A stretch of DNA of 41,829 bases from assembly GCA_964503895.1 (NCBI GenBank), contig CAZDCF010000011.1:1-41829 (forward strand), written 5' to 3'. Source of the stretch: Nitronereus sp964503895 (GTDB lineage: Bacteria; Nitrospirota; Nitrospiria; Nitrospirales; UBA8639). Under the pieces are notes generated by a model. The model saw only the letters and a program-made list of their open reading frames with translations, was not told where the DNA came from and did not search any database. Each line of letters opens with the position of its first letter. The stretch's first letter is position 1. Both the position numbers and the translations under genes were made by a program. Shown in pieces: positions 40,282 through 41,829 of this stretch.

Positions 40282-41646
40282 ATGGTTGAAGTTCCAATAA
40301 AAATGCATATTCAAAATTTGGCTCGAATCGCCCATGGGGCGGTTCGGCCATTTTCACTTCTGTCAAGCCAACAGCGGACTACTGTCTTAGAAGTTATGGC
40401 GGAGCAATTAGAAGAACGGATGGATGATGTCTTGTCTAGCAATCAAGAAGACCTTGATGCCATTCCCAAGGATATTGGGCCTGAGGAGTTTCGTAAACGA
40501 CGTGGTCGGGTTGTGATCATAAGAGATGATGTGGAGCAGATGGTGGAGACCATACGTCGTATTTGCTCAGAACCCGATCCTATTGGACGAGAGATACAAG
40601 GCTGGAGGTCCGTTGACGGGTTGGAAATCAGCCGAGTGCGTGTGCCAATCGGTGTGATTGGAGTAATTTCAGAGTTTGGTCCTCAAGTATTAGCTGAATC
40701 TGTTGCCATGTGTATTCGCTCCGGTAATGTCTGTATTGTTCGTGGTGGTAGGGATTGGTTTCTAACAAATACTACCCTCATGACCGTCCTGAAAGAAGCT
40801 GCTGAAGGTCAAGGTATGCCGAAAGGCGGCATTACATTTATTGATCGTCCGGATGATAAAGATGGGGTTTTGGAACTCACTCGTCTCCCTAAACTGGTTC
40901 ATGGTGTGATTCCACGAGGGAGGGCTGGGCTGCGGAAAGTAATCCTAGAGCAATCGCGGGTGCCGGTGTTGGGATACGATGGTGGACTCTGTCACGTATA
41001 CATTGATGGGGAGGCAGATGTGCCTTTGGCTCAAGGGATTGTGGTGAATTCTAAGGTACAAGATCCCCTGGATTCGAATTCAGCGGATACATTGCTTGTT
41101 CATCAGGGGCTGTCACGACAACTCTTGCCCGGTCTCCTACGGCGCCTATTAAGTGATTTCAAAGTGGATCTGATTGGATGCCCCAAAACAATCTCGCTGA
41201 TGGGAATTTGGGAATTGGAATTGACTGGGCATAAGGGCATTGCCAAGGCTAAGGAAGAAGATTGGGGCCAAAAATCCCAATCTTTAAAATTAGGAATCAA
41301 GGTAGTATCAAATCTCGAGGAAGCGATTAGCCATATCAATACGTATAGTCCGGGGCATACAGATACCATTGTGACTCGGGATTATGATGCCGCCATGCGG
41401 TTCGTACGTGAAGTGGATTCTAGCGCTGTGTTAGTCAACGCTTCGACTCGGTTGCACGCTGGATCCGAACTTGGCTTAGGGCCAGATATGGGCATAAATA
41501 CCAACCGTTTTCACGTTCGTGGCCCCTTGACGCTTCAAGCCTTGACCATGGAGAAAATCGTTGGTCTAGGAACCGGCCAACTTCGACATCCGCATCCGAT
41601 CGTTTCAGAATATGAAGATGCGGCAATGCTTTCATCCAAGTTCTAG
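40282..41646 (+). CDS. ProA-like aldehyde dehydrogenase with Ser at the catalytic Cys position
   Basis: 454 residues of the gamma-glutamyl phosphate reductase family (aldehyde dehydrogenase superfamily): VPIGVIGVISEFGP, the RSGNVCIVRGG loop, CHVYIDGEAD and the closing STRLHAGSELGLGPDMGINTNRFHVRGP are clear. In ProA the nucleophile lies in NAKTQRP.VCNA..T; here the stretch is NSKVQDPLDSNSADTLL, so the Cys is Ser265. The YEARPN segment is also changed (SEFGPQ). The usual reduction of gamma-glutamyl phosphate through a thioester should fail, so another role or a noncatalytic protein is likely. GGAGGGG precedes the ATG. No proB is adjacent. True proA may lie elsewhere. Confidence 0.85.
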   Translation: MVEVPIKMHIQNLARIAHGAVRPFSLLSSQQRTTVLEVMAEQLEERMDDVLSSNQEDLDAIPKDIGPEEFRKRRGRVVIIRDDVEQMVETIRRICSEPDPIGREIQGWRSVDGLEISRVRVPIGVIGVISEFGPQVLAESVAMCIRSGNVCIVRGGRDWFLTNTTLMTVLKEAAEGQGMPKGGITFIDRPDDKDGVLELTRLPKLVHGVIPRGRAGLRKVILEQSRVPVLGYDGGLCHVYIDGEADVPLAQGIVVNSKVQDPLDSNSADTLLVHQGLSRQLLPGLLRRLLSDFKVDLIGCPKTISLMGIWELELTGHKGIAKAKEEDWGQKSQSLKLGIKVVSNLEEAISHINTYSPGHTDTIVTRDYDAAMRFVREVDSSAVLVNASTRLHAGSELGLGPDMGINTNRFHVRGPLTLQALTMEKIVGLGTGQLRHPHPIVSEYEDAAMLSSKF

Positions 41647-41829
41647 ATGGGTAGTGCTTCTGCGAAACGTGCAATGTTGTGAATGAAATGTAATGCAACA
41701 ACGCTATACTCTTTTACCCACGGTTCATGTCTTATCTTCATGAGGATTCCCCTGGCGTTATTTTTCAATCCTCGCATCTGAAAAGGATTTATTTCCCTTG
41801 TCAGTTGAAACTCGTCTCGCTGAGCATTT

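Noticed and set aside
1..41829. tRNA genes, rRNA genes, CRISPR arrays, phage or transposase genes
   Set aside because: None seen on either strand by eye; a dedicated RNA and repeat search would be needed to exclude small items.

Overview
The window looks like a chromosomal stretch of a Nitrospirota bacterium, most likely a Nitrospira-type nitrite oxidiser. This is inferred from gene content, namely a molybdate importer, an alginate-export-type porin, paired M16 peptidases, a standalone Rieske protein and a siroheme-type dehydrogenase. The moderate GC content, not formally computed, would suit a marine or low-GC lineage. Nearly everything is ordinary chromosomal coding. No tRNA, rRNA, CRISPR array, prophage or transposase gene was seen.

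Layout. 1-2317: a partial TraR/DksA zinc-finger gene, queC, a lipoprotein cytochrome c and a standalone Lrp-type ligand-binding domain. 2677-8184: a molybdenum block with an HTH plus periplasmic-binding-like regulator, a promoter lying inside an 11-bp inverted repeat, an outer-membrane porin and modABC. 8071-9694: a J-domain-like protein whose HPD motif reads HED, and a small secreted protein. 9868-15073, minus strand: two sulfur-carrier cassettes, thiS-like/cysK/E1-like and thrC/moaD-like/NIL/E1-like/JAMM, with genes touching or overlapping. 15163-26103, minus strand: sirtuin, parvulin, a BNR-type lipoprotein, M48 and two M16 peptidases, two secreted unknowns, an enolase-superfamily epimerase, a sulfite-oxidase-type molybdoenzyme and a lipoprotein glutathione peroxidase. 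26468-33775, plus strand: a copper P-type ATPase, then a cobalamin riboswitch driving btuF, btuC, btuD and a PduO-type adenosyltransferase. 33735-35917: Rieske protein, HNH nuclease, precorrin-2 dehydrogenase-like protein and MTH1187-type thiamine-binding protein. 35958-39887, minus strand: rpsB, tsf, pyrH, frr and alr. 40282-41646: a ProA homologue whose catalytic cysteine position is serine.

How they work together. Molybdate uptake (modABC and its probable regulator) fits the YedY-like molybdoenzyme here and the high molybdenum demand of nitrite oxidoreductase in this phylum. The sulfur block has the parts of protein-thiocarboxylate amino acid synthesis: carrier, E1-like adenylyltransferase, PLP enzyme and JAMM protease, as in the CysO/CysM/Mec pathway. 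It has two carriers, two E1-like enzymes and two PLP enzymes, one of them threonine synthase. This is the best candidate for an undescribed system: sulfur transfer onto O-phosphohomoserine to make homocysteine, possibly sensed by the NIL protein. That role is a hypothesis.

Three diverged copies of a roughly 100-130 bp inverted-repeat element (TGTTGAAAAA...TTTTTGAACA type) sit between genes at 1935, 12954 and 31598, two of them inside probable operons.
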